This document shows positions 13,201 through 26,074 of a stretch of 64,000 bases of DNA, in pieces; within the stretch, counting starts at the first letter, position 1; every line of letters begins with the position of its first letter. The notes beneath the pieces were generated by a model. The model searched no databases. It saw only the letters and a list, made by a program, of their open reading frames with translations, and was not told the origin of the DNA. The DNA comes from Budorcas taxicolor (Eukaryota; Chordata; Mammalia; Artiodactyla; Bovidae). The position numbers and the translations under genes were made by a program. The stretch spans positions 134,123,170 through 134,187,169 of the forward strand of contig NC_068910.1 in NCBI RefSeq assembly GCF_023091745.1, given 5' to 3'.

Positions 13201-14149
13201 CTCTATTAAAATGAGAGAGCAGACTAGGATGGCGTGGTATTCAGAAACAGGAGATCCAACAGAGAAGAAAGATAAAGGAAGGTGAACAGAGATCCTGGGA
13301 TGACAGCTATGGCAGGAGTAGAGGGTGACCACCCAGACTGAAGCAGTGTGACTAAGGACGCTGAAAGCCATCATCACCAAGATCCCCACAGCTGCCACAC
13401 CTAGCTTTCAACCTGAGGTCAGAACATCAGCATGAACCATCTCAGAGCCTTAGCTGTGTTTGGCTCATTTTGATCACAAACTTGGCCATGACGTTGCTGG
13501 TCTTTTTCTTTCATGCTGCTGCTTCAGCCCCCAGAACTGCTCTGTTTTCACTTACTCCTGAGGTCTAGAGGTAGGCAACGATGGATTTAGACGTAGAAAT
13601 AAAAAGCAGCTCAGTCCTCCAAAACATCCCTTCAGGTATTTAGTACATGACCCATCTAACAACTGTGAGAAAGGCAGGCACCTAACGTCAGACAGTGATT
13701 ACTTCTGCTGGGGCAGGAGGGACATGTACTTGGGGAGGAAGCAACAGGCAGCTTTCTGATTGCTTCCTTCCAGGACTAGCAATCTTCTGATTCTTAACCT
13801 AGGACTAGAAGACATTTTGCTATTCTTTAACAAGAACATATGTTTTTTATACATTCTTCTATATGCAAGATATATTTTAGAATAAATTAAGAAATCAATT
13901 CTAATGTAAATGTTGGAAGCAGGAATATTTTGCCACCTGTTTAGGGGTAAACTACCCCCTCCATGTTCTTTCTCTGTAAAGTCCTGCACTTTATTCACAG
14001 AGAAAAACATAACTGTTTACCTTATGAAGTAATATCTCCATTTGTGAGATCTGAGTATATTTTCTGTAAAGACTTTGAGAATCTCCTTGAATTTTCACAA
14101 AAAATCTAATTGAAGACCAGATTAAATTAAAGACCAGAAGTTCCCCATC

Positions 14150-14262
14150 TCTGGCTTAAGGTCTAAGTCTAGGGTTCAATCCCTGGTCAGGGAACCATCC
14201 TGCACGCCATGCAGCATAGCCGAAATACAAAAACAGACACACACACACACAAAAAACAGTTT
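14150..14262 (+). mobile_element. CHR-type SINE fragment with (CA)n
   Basis: Contains ggttcaatccctggtcagg and gcacgccatgcagcatagcc, followed by a (CA)n tract. This matches the distal part of a CHR SINE. The left part is degenerate. Confidence 0.65.
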
Positions 14263-14274
14263 GCGTTCTGGAAC

Positions 14275-14485
14275 TAGACTATCTGAGATGACTGTCAACT
14301 CTACTAATGCTGTAACCTTAAGCAAGATCTCTCTCACAACCTGTTTCCCCAATTGTAAAACAGAAATAATACCACCTACCTCTCATTGGAAGAAGTAAAT
14401 GAATTAACACATGTGAATTACATGAAACAATGCCTGACATATATTTTAAGTGCTCAGTAAAGACTAGGTGCTATTATTTTCATAA
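14275..14485 (+). mobile_element. MIR SINE
   Basis: tttccccaattgtaaaacag, taccacctacctctcattgg and gcctgacatatattttaagt, in MIR order. Confidence 0.85.
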
Positions 14486-14884
14486 AGATAAGCAACTGTT
14501 TTACTATGTGTGGCAACCAACCATCTTTCTATAAAAGAAGCTATTTCCATCAAAAGGTCCATGAGTACCGGCCCTTGCTGTGGTCAGTCCCTCTCTCCAT
14601 GGACTCCTGGCATTCCACTACTATCACTATCTTCTAATCTGCTCCTACTTACAGATGTAAGTTTGGAGGAAGCAGGTGGTGTTTATGACAACACTCAGGA
14701 CTGAGACGTGGTTCCCTAAAAGTGGCAGACTTAACTTCCAGATGGGCTATCAAACAGCACCACTGCCTCCTTCACCAACCAGCATCATAAGGGGGTTCCT
14801 CTCAGCAGAGCCAACACTTAGACGTGAGCGATGACTCCCTGTAAACACCCAGGGCCACAACAGGGTCTGAGGCAAAGAGCACTG

Positions 14885-15010
14885 GACCCGGAGTCGGGAG
14901 CACTGAGTTCCAACTGTGACTCCGTGTGACTCACCTAAGGCCACTCCACTTCTCTCTGCCTGTTTTCTCATGCACAGAATCAAACACATCATTCAGCATT
15001 CCCAAGTTCT
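14885..15010 (+). mobile_element. MIR SINE fragment
   Basis: gagcactgagttccaactgt, then cctgttttctcatgcacaga. Confidence 0.6.
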
Positions 15011-16254
15011 GGAATTCTCAGTGTGGGTTGGTTTATCCTTAAATATGATACAATTAGTGCAGGGTGGGGGGAAGGGAGGTCAGTCACGGGGCAGAGAGTC
15101 TTCTGAAAACATATCCCATCCTCTAAACCTGACTTCAGAGCTGGTGCTGACTTGCTGTGGGCTTCCATCCTCATGTCTAGGCAGGGCCTGTAACAATGTT
15201 ATCACTTTTTAAAACATATGCCTAAACTAGTTCCTATTGCAGAAAATTGGCAGGTGCTCAGTTAATAGATTATTCCACCAGACAGTTGAATGCATTGGCC
15301 ATTGGTCAAAAATGAGGTCATTGCAATCCTATGTGCTATAACTGGAAAAGCCTGATGAGAAACAATTGTCTATTTTGTAACAAATAGGAATCCATATTCT
15401 GATCCCCCTAAATTTGCCTTGCTTGGTGTGCGGTTCGGGAGCAAAGGAAGATCATGTTCAAGGTCAAGTTGGCTTTGCTCTTTGATTCATCTGATTGTCC
15501 ATGCATGTTTCACATCAGCAAATCCCCAACCAGATTCCAGCTGACCTGCTGGAATTTCTGTCCAACATCGCTAGATCCCTGGTCTTTCTCTCAAACCTGC
15601 ACAGTTGGAAAAAACGAGTCAGAAGACTCTTATCCCAGCCACCTGGACACACACACTCAGGGGATATGTGTAACATGACACCTGTGTGCTTTTCCAAAAA
15701 AAAAATTTTTTTTAAGCCTTTAAGGGACACAGAACTCTTATTACCAGAGGCTGAGGTGTCCTTCCAACAGGCAGGCCAGCAGGCATTCGTAGACACAACT
15801 AGCCCTGTGGATTCACAGCAGATAAGACCTGCACTTTGATTTTACTAGTAATTTGTCCACACATTTTCATCAAGTATTTAATGTTGACCTAAGCAAGCAT
15901 CTCCACTCACTGCAAACAAAAAAATCCAAGAGGAAAACTTTCAAAGCCACAGTTTCTCCTCGGCTGCAACCCTTCCTTCCTTCCTCCTTCCCAAGACGGT
16001 CTGACTGAACTTGAACCTGACCCCACCCTGGGCTGGGCTCTCCACGCAGGCATTGTGGTTCCTCCCGCCAGCTGCAGCCTGTGCAGACAGAATACCTGAG
16101 ACCTCGGCCAAAACAGGAAGGCCGGCGCCTCTCTGAAGGGAGGCCTGGGGAGTATCCATCTCCCAGGCGACTGCAGATAAGAGATGAGGGGGCCGGGCTT
16201 GCCACACCTCCGGTTATGTCCTAATCAACCCATCTGACCCAGTCAACCCATCTG

Positions 16255-16355
16255 ATTAATTGTTCATTCATTCACGCAACGCATGAATTGAGTACCACTG
16301 GTTTAAAGCCCTGAGCTAGGGCTTGGGCACAAAGGTGGTTGAAATGAACCCCTAT
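16255..16355 (+). mobile_element. L2 LINE fragment
   Basis: ttcattcattcacgcaacgc followed by gctagggcttgggcacaaag. L2-like 3' region. Confidence 0.5.
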
Positions 16356-17639
16356 CTCAGGGGCCCCCGTGCTGTGACAGCCACTAAGGTGCCTGGCAAC
16401 TTGCATGCCTCTGGGGCCCCCAGGGAAGCCTCTGCAATCCCAGCGTAGATCCCTCAGCAGGGTCCCTGAGGCAGTGGAGGGCTTGACTAGGAGAGTGGGC
16501 AGATGATCACTGGCCCAGCCCTCTCCTGGGTCTCACCTCTCCCTTACCACAGACGGGGCTTGAGATGCAGGTCCACCTTCCAGTCCCACGAACACATCTT
16601 GTCACAGACTAATGGCAGGCTGGCTGTGGTGAATAAACTTTTCAAGACTAAATCACCAACACGGCCCAATTCTGGATCCTCCAAAAGCCTGCTCATTACC
16701 AGTCTGCAATGAAGCATGTCTTTAACTAGACAGTAACTGGCTTCTGTCTACAATGGCAGAATCTTGTGTTTTACAGAGGAGGATTAGGGCAGTAAAAAGG
16801 ACCCCAGACTGGGCCAGGAAACCCCCATATAGTAATTCATTCCAAGATCCAGCCATGAATTAGAGGTAGAGGGGAGGAGGAAAGGGGATTAGAGGAGGAA
16901 ACAAGAAAATGAGGGAGGGAAAAAAGGAGTCAGAAAGAGATGGTGGTGTGATGGGTGGGGTAGGGGGGTGGATAGCAGGAGAAATCTAAAGAGGCTTAAA
17001 ATGCTTTTCGCTGCTTCGCATTCTCTTAATGTCCATCAATTCCAGTAGATGGTTTGATGCTCCCAGCTGGGGTCCTGTGGACCTCATACATTTCTGAAGT
17101 AACACAACTTCCCAAGAAATCACCTAAGAAAGTGACTGAAGTCCCCACCCATGCTCGGGTCAGGCTGTCTGAGGCTGACAATGTGGAGGGCAGAGGAATG
17201 AACATCCTGGCTCCCAGACTGGCCTCACCCAGTGCTCTCCAGGAAGAAGGGTGGTGCCTGAGGACCAGAGGGGAGTGTCCAGCTATGTAGGGAGCAGCCC
17301 CCAGCCCTGACCCACACCAGGCCCTGCCTTGAATTCGGTCCTGGTCAGCTAGCTTGTCGCCTGTCTCTGTCCCTGGTGGCCTTTGGGAACCACATTTTAG
17401 CTGCTGCAGCACCTGGTTCCAGCTTCTGATCTTGCCTCACAGTCCTCCACCTCATCTCCTGCTTCCCCAGCAAGCTCTGAGCCCTCATAAAGGCCCAAGT
17501 GGGCTCACAGAGGCTGGCAGGGCCTCAGAACCCCTTGATCCACAGGAGAAGGGGAGCAGTAGAGAATTCTTGGTGGAAGAGAACATTCCTACCACTTTCC
17601 TCCCAGGCTATGCCCAGAAAAGCACCATGGAGCAGCACT

Positions 17640-17840
17640 ATGGAGCCCAAGCTCTGAGTTCGAAGCTTAGCTGAGCCACTGACTTTGCAGCCTCAGTAAA
17701 GCTGCACAACCTCTCAGGACTTTAACTTCCTCATCTATAAAACTGGGATCACCATCTGACCCAAAGCACTAGGCTGTTTCAAGAATAAAATAAAATATAT
17801 GTGAAGTGTCTGACCCAGAGCTGGTGCTCATTACCTCCAT
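17640..17840 (+). mobile_element. MIR SINE
   Basis: ttaacttcctcatctataaa and actgggatcaccatctgacc, then gtctgacccagagctggtgc, in MIR order. Confidence 0.82.
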
Positions 17841-18074
17841 ACCCACAAACAAGCAGGTTCTGCCACATGAGTGCTGGTCAAGGGAGACACAGAGGAAGGA
17901 GGGACAAGTCCTTGTTCTGGGGCTAAGAGCTCCTGTCCCTGCCCTGAGCCCATTCCCAGAGCAGTGAGATCTTCAGATCAGTCTCCAGGATTCTGCCACC
18001 CTGAGCAAGTAAGGTCTTGGCCCATCATATTTGGTTTTTATTTCACTGAGAACAGAGCCGAGCCTACATGAGCA

Positions 18075-18270
18075 GGGTTCTCAACCCTGGCTACATGTGG
18101 GATCATCCAGAACACTTGAAAATACACATCAACGGGCCCGCCCCAGCTGTGCTGATCCACTTGGTCAGGGATCCACTTGGGGCCGGGGATTCTTTTTTTT
18201 TCCCGACGAGGATCTCCCAGTGTTTCTAATGTGCAGGCAGGGTCGAGAACCCCAGGGACAGAGGCTGGGA
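18075..18270 (+). mobile_element. MER5-like hAT DNA transposon fossil
   Basis: Runs from ggttctcaaccctggctaca and gggatcatccagaacacttg to ctcccagtgtttctaatgtg and ggtcgagaacccca. The two ends are the expected inverted termini of a small hAT element. Confidence 0.65.
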
Positions 18271-18334
18271 AACTCATTTAAAGAACTCATCAGCAGGGCT
18301 GAGAAGACATTGTTCTCTCTCAACTGGACCAGGA

Positions 18335-18490
18335 AGGGGGCTGGGTACTGAGGCCTGAGTTCTTGGAAATTGTTTCACCTCTCTGGGCCACTGTCCCTGC
18401 ATCTGTGAGATGGAGAAAACAGCCCTGCCCAGCCTCCCCTACAGGGTTACCTGTGAGGGTCATGCGATACGGTGTGTGTACTGCGCCACC
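18335..18490 (+). mobile_element. MIR SINE fragment
   Basis: tttcacctctctgggccact, ctgcatctgtgagatggaga and acagggttacctgtgagggt. MIR core. Confidence 0.65.
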
Positions 18491-20629
18491 TCATAAGTGA
18501 GACACCAGGACCTCACAAACCACTTGACATCAGGTTTCCTCCCAGTCCCTCCATAAGCAGAGAGTAAAGGCTGAGGGAGCCGCCCTGGGACAGGGCTCCC
18601 CAGAGCAGACAGCCAGAATCACGACTCCACACAGAGGCCATCCTGGGTACTGCAAGGTCCTTCCAGGCAGCCCTTCCTCCCCAGGGCTGGAAAACCCTTC
18701 CGCTTCCCAGCAAGGGCACGAAGCCCTGCGGAGGGAGAGGAGCCCGCCAGGAAGTCGGGAGGGGAGGACGATGCAACAGGGTCATGGGGGCAGCTGGGCA
18801 ACTGTCTTCATCTCAGGAGGAGAATGGGGGCCCAGGGAAAGGGGGGCCCTGGGCTGAAGTTCCAGGGTAAGGGTGTCCCCACACGGGCTTTCATCACTGC
18901 AGGAGGGCTAAGAGGCTGCAAGTATGGTGTCACTATCTCACACTCAACGTACTTGTTCCTGCACACTTACTCAATGTCTACTACCTGCCAGGACCTTAAG
19001 ACCACCCAGGAAGACCCCAAACCTCTCTTCAGTAGCCACAAGTCCAAGCCAACAGTGAGTTACAGAGAACCGCAGAGGCATGGGTGTGCTCATTACACCC
19101 TGAGTGGAACAGGGAACAGTCACCTGAAGAGTTTCTGGGGTGAATTCTTAAGGAAAGAATATACATCTTTAGCCTACTCACTTTGTATGTTTGGAATTTT
19201 GTCAGAGAGTTTGTTTTTTTTTTAATCCCGAACAGCGAAAATTGTCTCTTCTGGTGAAATTAATTTCCATCTTAACAAATACAGCTCTGTTGGCTTCAAA
19301 ATCGGCACGCCCTCCCCAAACAACTTCCACCCATCCCAGAGCTTCACCTAGGCGTCCGCACCGCTTATGACTGGATCGCCAGATCTTCACTCACCTCTTA
19401 CATTCCCACACCCCTCACCGCCCCCGCCGCGCCCCCCCACACCCTGGCCCTGCTCCTGCCAGATCCCGTGCAGGACACCACTAGTCAGCCAGCCCGGGGG
19501 TCAGCCTTGTCTCTTCCGCCTGCACCGCCTCTCACCATCTCGATGATGAGATGCCTCTCACCATCTCTCCTTCACCGGCCCCTCCCCCACAGCAGAGGGC
19601 TGCATCACCATTACTTTTCTGGGTTACCAACAACAGCCTCTCAAATCCGGTTTCTGCCTCCATTCTGCACCCCTTTTCTCAAGCCACTGGTCTTCTAAAA
19701 TATAACAATGCTATCACATTTCCCAGAGTCTCAAGGAAAGCCCAAGTCCCCTGGCGCAGCAGACAAGGCCTTTGGTGAGCTGGCACTGCCTGTTCCCCAC
19801 CACCCCCAACCCCAGGCACCCTCGCTGTATACTCTCTTGGGTCTTTGTATAAGCTTCCCTCCCTGTAAGATTTCTTTCCTTCTCTTCTTCTAAACCCTGT
19901 ATTCCTGCAGCAATCAGCTCAGGGGGAATCTCTTTTCCTGACTCTCAGGCTGGGTTGAGAGCCCACCACAACCCCAGGTTCCCTGTGTAAACCCCTGTCA
20001 TGGTACTTTCCACAACTTAGTAACGGCTTACTTATCTGAGTCTCTGGTGACACTGTGAGCAATTAAAATGAATGAAATGGTAAATATCATAACACAGATA
20101 AATCTCACAAATACCTTGGGTGAAAAAAGCCAACTGCAAAATAACTCATTCATCCACAATTATTTATCAGGTGAAAGGATCCATGCAGTATGATTAAAGG
20201 TACGTACAATCTTCAAACACTAAACAACCACAGAAATCCATTGTGGCTGTCTACAGATGGTAGAAAAATTTAAATGTACAGGCAGGACATGCATCAGCCT
20301 CAGGCACGTGGTTGCCCGGGGGAGAAGAGGGAGGTTGTAAAAGTGCAGCTTAAACTATGTTTGTAATGCTTCATTTATTTTTATTTTTAATAAAGATCTG
20401 AAGCAAACCTGGCAAAATATTATCCATGAAATTCGGGGTGTGAATAGACGAGCATCTGTTATATTATTTCCTGTATATTTGAAGTATTTCATCAGCACAT
20501 TTTAAAATCTTTAATGAGGAACCAGAGTCGCAAATGCCCTCATGAATATCCCTCAGGGTCTGAGCAGACTGCTGCAGCCTCTTACCTCAACCGAACTCCC
20601 TCAGCCTGCCTGCACCACTGAGCTGGGCA

Positions 20630-20755
20630 GGAAGGTGACCTGGGTATGTAAACATTACTTTTATCCTCATTTTTACCAATGAGAAAACCAGGCTCAGAAC
20701 ATCTGACCTTGCTCAGACCACACAGGCTCCCAGATTTTGGACCATATCATCTGCT
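20630..20755 (-). mobile_element. MIR SINE fragment
   Basis: Minus orientation: atgagaaaaccaggctcaga and gaccttgctcagaccacaca. Confidence 0.65.
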
Positions 20756-21662
20756 TATACTCTCTCCCCTATTTCACCCAAGAGCAAGAACTTAGGTTAA
20801 AGGAAAATGGTAAAGAGAATTCTAGAAATAGAAACAGTTGCATTCATCTGTATTTATAAACCAGCATATATTAAGGAGAAGAAGAGGGTTCAGAGAGGTG
20901 CAAAGCTGGAGGTACAACCAAATGAGTAACTTAGGGCTTACTGAATGAAATAATGAAGCTTATTGACTGAAAACCAAATGGGTTTGGATTTTGTCCTATA
21001 GGCAACAGACAGCTACTGAAGATGTTTAACCTGGGGAATGACACAAGCAAAGCGCTGTTTTAGGAAAGATAATCTGGCTTCAGCACACAGGAGATGTCGG
21101 CTGCCTATAGGCGATGGATGAGAAGATTTTGGAGGGATAAAGTTAGATTTAGAAGTCATCTAAGCAGCCCACATAAGAAATGACATCTGCTGATCTAAGG
21201 TAAGAGCTGTGAGACTGAAAAAGATAGGAGGATTTAAGCTAGACACAGAAATAAAAGTTAACACTAACTTTCCAGGCTTGGGGAAATTCAGAAGATTAGC
21301 TAATTATTTGTTTATTGTTTTGGGGGGAGAGAGTAAGGAGGAGAAGATAAATAAAAAGAGGAGAAAGAAACTGAGTAGCTCAGCCTGCTTCTGTCTCAGT
21401 CAAGGTGATGCTCAGACATCCAGGGAGTTGGCACTGTGGAGCTGAGCTCTAGGAAGTCGGAGAAGCTGGTAAGAGCCACCCAAACTTCAGTAATGCGGGA
21501 AGGCTCCCCGAGGAAGAGCACAAAGAGAAGCACTGACTGCACAGGATGGACCCTGGGCCCACTGCCCACAGCAGGGGACAGGAAGACTAAGAGGAGAGTC
21601 AAGACAATGCTGTGTCCTAGAAGAAACAGGGAGAGACCATTTCCAGTCAGCACAGACTGAAG

Positions 21663-22010
21663 GTGTGTGTCCCCCGCCCCCAAATCCACATGCCGAAACC
21701 TGACCCTCAACGTGATGGTGTTAGGAGGCGAGGCCTTTGGGAAGTGATTAAAGCTGGAGTTCCAGCTCATGGAGCAGGAATCCTCGGGAATGGGATCTGT
21801 GCCCCTATCAAGGAGACCCCAGAGAGCTTGCTTACTCTCCCTCCATGTGAGGACACAGTGAGAGGACAGCGGTCTATGAAGCAGGAAGCAGGCCTGCACC
21901 TCAGTACCTGGGACTTCCAGCCTCTGGGCCTAGAGAAATAAACACCTGCTGTTTAGAAGTCACCCAGTCTATGATATTTTGATACAGCAGCCTGAATAGG
22001 CTGGGACAGT
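21663..22010 (+). mobile_element. MaLR-type solo LTR relic
   Basis: Ordered LTR blocks: gaaacctgaccctcaacgtg, ggcctttgggaagtgattaa, catgtgaggacacagtgag, gaaataaacacctgctgttt and cacccagtctatgatatttt. There is no internal retroviral sequence; it is probably a solo LTR. Confidence 0.75.
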
Positions 22011-23929
22011 GGTCAGTGGCCCAACGGGGGTCAAGAATAAGAAATGAGCAATAGTTCTGGATTTAGAGATTGAGAAGTCAGTCGGACCTCAGATAGAAGA
22101 ATTTCACAGACAGCAGTCAGGCGTGTTGGACCCACTCCCTCTATAGCTCCTGAGAAGTGGCTGTGGCCTTCCCTGTAGGCGAGCACAACCCCCCTCTCTC
22201 ACCAAGCAGTACCAGCTCCCACCTGCCGGCTCAGCTCAAGGCACCTGCTGGCCGCTGCTGTGCTCCATCGAGCGAGCCACCCTGGTGGAGGGGGCCAAGG
22301 CAGACCAGCGTTTGCAATGTGGTCCCACGAGTGGAAGGCACCACACTGCCAGGCCTGGCAACAGTCTTCCTAGATTACCAAAAGTTAGGCTTGGAGATGC
22401 ACCATTTCAGTTTTAAATGCAGAACAAAGAATTAAAATGTGCCACATGTCACTTTATTTTCTAAAATGTATTTCTATCTGCCCGACTTCTCCAGCAATAA
22501 AATCATTTTGGCATGACCCTCATCTCACACAAATGAAAATATAATCCAAGAAAATAGCATTGTAGAAGCTTTAAGCCAAACAAATGCTTGGGAGTACCTT
22601 GTTTAAATTAAGTTGTCATGCTATTTAGCTTTGTATAGTAATGGAACTCTGCACTGTGCAATGATGCATGTTTCGGAAGAGACAGACTGGGAGGTGGGAA
22701 AGGAAGAGGGTTCGTGCTGCCAACCTGCAGGCTAGGGAGTCAGGAGGTGAGGAAAGGGAGGCGGTGAGGAATGCACTGTCATGGGAAGTTTAGACAAGAA
22801 ATGAGAGCTACAACGCAGCGGCTTGAGATGCAAGGCTGAGACAGGACATAGTGACCTGGGTGGAGAGGAGGACGAGCCAGGTGAAAGACATCAGACTGAG
22901 GGCAAGTCTGCATCCTGACCATGAGGCCTCCAGCACCACTCCTCCTCTCCACTCTGCTCCCAGGACTGTGGCAGTCAGGCATGCCCCTGGCAGGACACTG
23001 GAGAACTTTCTAGAGAATACGAACTGCGCCAGAGGAGAGACCTACAGAAACTGACATTTGGGAGACCTCTGATGAAACAGCCCCGTCTGCCACAGGGTCA
23101 CCCGACAGTGATGCCCCCCTGCCAACCACCACTCTGCACAGAGAACTTCCAATCAGCATTTCAGAAGCCTCATTATTAAACACAAAGAAATGACCAAGGA
23201 CTATAAGAAAGCACTGAAGGACGCTTCCAGCAATTATCACATAGAACAAAAGAGGATACAACAGAATAAAGAAGCCTGGAAAACCAGGTGATGTAGACAG
23301 CGAAGGAAAATTTCAAAAGAAAATAAAACCTTTATAGGTTGAAGGAGTCAAAAGGAGATACGATATCCATAAAACAAGAATAAGATATGCTTTTAAAATT
23401 AACAGAGAACAACAAAGAGCTCTTGGAAATTAATGGACAAAACAAAAAAATTCAGTTAAAAGGTTGCAAATAAAAGTGAGGAACTCTCCCATAAAGTAGG
23501 AAGAAAAAAAGGAATAAACTGTAAGGAAGATTAGAAATACAAGAGGAGGTTCAAACTAGGCACCCCACCATCACACTAGCCAGAAATCAAGAAAATTTAA
23601 AAAGGAAAGCAAACAAAAACAGACCGAGAAAACAAAGGAGAAGAAACTGTCACAGAAATTGCTGAAAATTCCAGATGGAAAGGGCCCCTGCTTGCCTGTC
23701 TTGGTGCTGAGTCATATTTGACTCTTTGAGTGGCCAATTAATAAAAAATTTCATTATATTAACTGTAAAACTCAGGGTAAAGGGAAGATCCTAAGCACTC
23801 TGAGGAGAAGAAACAGGTTACCAAGAGCGGAAATCAGAATAGCACCAACCTCCGAGATGTCACTGAGGGATAGAAGGTGGAGCAACGACTGCAAACTTCG
23901 GAGACTGTGATTCGCGTTTACTTCCCCAT

Positions 23930-24650
23930 ATGAAGCAATTCTCTGGCAGTTCAGCTCTGTGTCCTACAGTTCAGTTTAATTCTGACACTGTCTACCCAGA
24001 GAGAGTATCATATCCCACAACTCAGGGCTCTGTCCTACAAGACTGCCTGCTCCCCTTCAGATGGCCCTCCCAAGTCCAGGCTGTCCCCTGTACTTCTGAG
24101 CTACAGGCTACAGATTGGAGGTTCCAAATATCCCCTCCTTGGGTTCAGTTAGTTTGCTAGAGTGACTCACAGGACTCAGAGAAACAGGTTTCTTACTAGA
24201 TCACCGGTTTATTACAAAGGGATATAACTGAACAACAGTCAAATGGAAGAGATGCACAGGGCAAGGTATGGAGCGTCCATGCTCTCTGGAAGCCACTCTC
24301 TCTTCATCTACATGTGTTCACCCACCCAGGAGCTCTCCACACCTAGCCCTTTAAGGTTTTTATGACAGTTTCACTACCCAGGCATGGTTGATTAGATCCT
24401 TGGTCACTGGGGTTTGAGCTCAATCTCCAACCACTCTTCTCTTCCCTGAGGTGGGGGAAGGAGGGTGACTGAGAGTTCCAACCCTGAAACCACAAGGTTG
24501 GCTCCATTAGCAACCAGCCCCCATCCTGAGATGCCTTCCATAAGTCATCTAATTAACACAAAGACACCTTAGAGTTCTCATCACTGCAAATTCTAAGGTT
24601 TTTAGGGGCTCCATGCCAGGAATGAAGACCACATCTATCTATCTATATCT
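23930..24650 (+). repeat. Dispersed old repeat, copy 1 (family not assigned)
   Basis: Matches, block for block, the sequence at 49250-50215. Shared blocks include ctgacactgtctacccagag, agagatgcacagggcaaggt, tttatgacagtttcacta, ggcatggttgattagatcct and gttccaaccctgaaaccaca. It looks like an old LTR-type mammalian repeat. Confidence 0.7.
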
Positions 24651-25124
24651 CTACATAATTATAGATCACAGTATTACAAAAGGGAAAATGATTTTCAGCC
24701 TAGATTTTTACATCTCCTATCAATCACATGTGAAAGTGGAAAAGTAACATATTCCATCACAGATAAAAGAGGATGACTTGGGATACAGACGACAGGAACC
24801 AACACCCGGGAACAGGGAATGCAAGTGCCAGTACAACAGCTATGACCCAGGCCTGAGACTGTCCATCAAGAAGGACGATGAAGAGGGAGTCTCCGCGAGG
24901 AGATGGAACAAAGGGAGCACAGGAGAAAATGCCTGGTAGGTATCTGAAAGTGCTATGTGGAGAACTTTTTAAAATAGTGGTGATCACCTAGAAAATCCGG
25001 CAAATGAAAAAAATGGAAGGTACTGGATTGACTGGTGGCCTGCAAAAGATGTCCACATCCTACTGCTGGAAACCTGTGAATGTGACCTTATTTAGAAAGA
25101 CAAAAGATCTTTTCAGATATAATT

Positions 25125-25379
25125 AAGGCAATGGCACCCCACTCCAGTACTCTTGCCTGGAAAATCCCATGGACGGAGGAGCCTGGTGGGCTGCAGTCCA
25201 TGGGGTCGCGAAGAGTTGGACACGACTGAGCGACTTCAGTTTCACTTTTCACTTTCATGCATTGGAGAAGGAAATGGCAACCCACTCCAGTGTTCCTGCC
25301 TGGAGAATCCCAGGGATCGGGGAGCCTGGTGGGCTGCCGTTTATGGGGTCGCACAGAGTCGGGGATGACTGAAGTGACT

Positions 25380-25416
<37 letters not shown>
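25125..25416 (+). mobile_element. Bov-A2 SINE with (AGC)12 tail
   Basis: Dimeric Bov-A2: two BovB-derived monomers (cactccagtactcttgcctg near 25141 and cactccagtgttcctgcctg near 25282) joined by a cttttcactttcatgcattgg linker. The tail is twelve AGC units at 25381-25416. It sits inside an LTR relic spanning 25025-25752. Confidence 0.96.
25381..25416 (+). repeat. (AGC)12 trinucleotide microsatellite
   Basis: Twelve uninterrupted AGC units forming the tail of the Bov-A2 at 25125. Likely length-variable. Confidence 0.98.
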
Positions 25417-25418
<2 letters not shown>

Positions 25419-25978
25419 GCCTCTTGAGGTGAGATCATCTTGGATTAGCCAGGTTGGACCTATTTCCAATGACAAGTTGGCCTTACAAGACACATACAGA
25501 GCACAGACAAGGGGAGGAGAAGGCCATGTAAAGACAGAGGCAAGATGAGAGTGGTATGGCCACAAGCCAAGGCACTCCTGCAGCCATCAGAAGTGGGAGG
25601 AGGCAGGACACGTTCTCCTCCATTGCCTTTGAAGGGTATGCAGCCCTGCTCAATTTCAGATGCTCAGCCTCCAGAGCTGGAGGCAAGTACACTCCTGCTG
25701 TTTTAAGTCACCAAGTTGTAATTCATTAAAGCAGTTCTAGGAAACTAATACATGGAGTAAACTTAATTTTAGGAAAAGTTGAAAAATATACAAAAAGCAA
25801 TCAGAATACATAATGTGACTCAAAATTAATATATTTTATAAAAATTAATACTAAAAGAAAAAATGACATGTTAGGAAAATTTTTTCAACATATAACAGAC
25901 ATTGTCTAGCACTAACATAAAGCTAAATAAATATCTGCTTTATGTTGAATTAATTGTTAAGGTAGAAGAGCTATAATA

Positions 25979-26058
25979 TTGGGTTAGTAAAAGAGTTCCT
26001 TTGAGTTTTTCCATAACATCTTACAGAAAAACCCAAACGAACTTTTTGGCCAACCCAA
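25979..26058. mobile_element. 80-bp mariner-derived palindromic MITE
   Basis: The element begins ttgggttagt and ends ggccaacccaa. Its two halves are near-perfect inverted complements (gagtttttccataacatctt facing ttacagaaaaacccaaacga). It is flanked by TA on both sides (25977-25978 and 26059-26060), the mariner target duplication. Confidence 0.9.
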
Positions 26059-26074
26059 TACATTAAAAGGTAAG

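Larger units (their letters stand above)
25025..25752 (+). mobile_element. MaLR-type LTR relic split by Bov-A2
   Basis: The left piece has atgtgaccttatttagaaag. The right piece resumes at ttgaggtgagatcatcttgg and has gaaggccatgtaaagacaga and gttttaagtcaccaagttgt, ending ggaaactaatac. The order is that of a MaLR LTR, and the SINE accounts for the gap. Confidence 0.75.

Noticed and set aside
25088..25438. Cysteine- or leucine-run peptides
   Set aside because: These are translations of the (AGC)12 tail of a Bov-A2 SINE.
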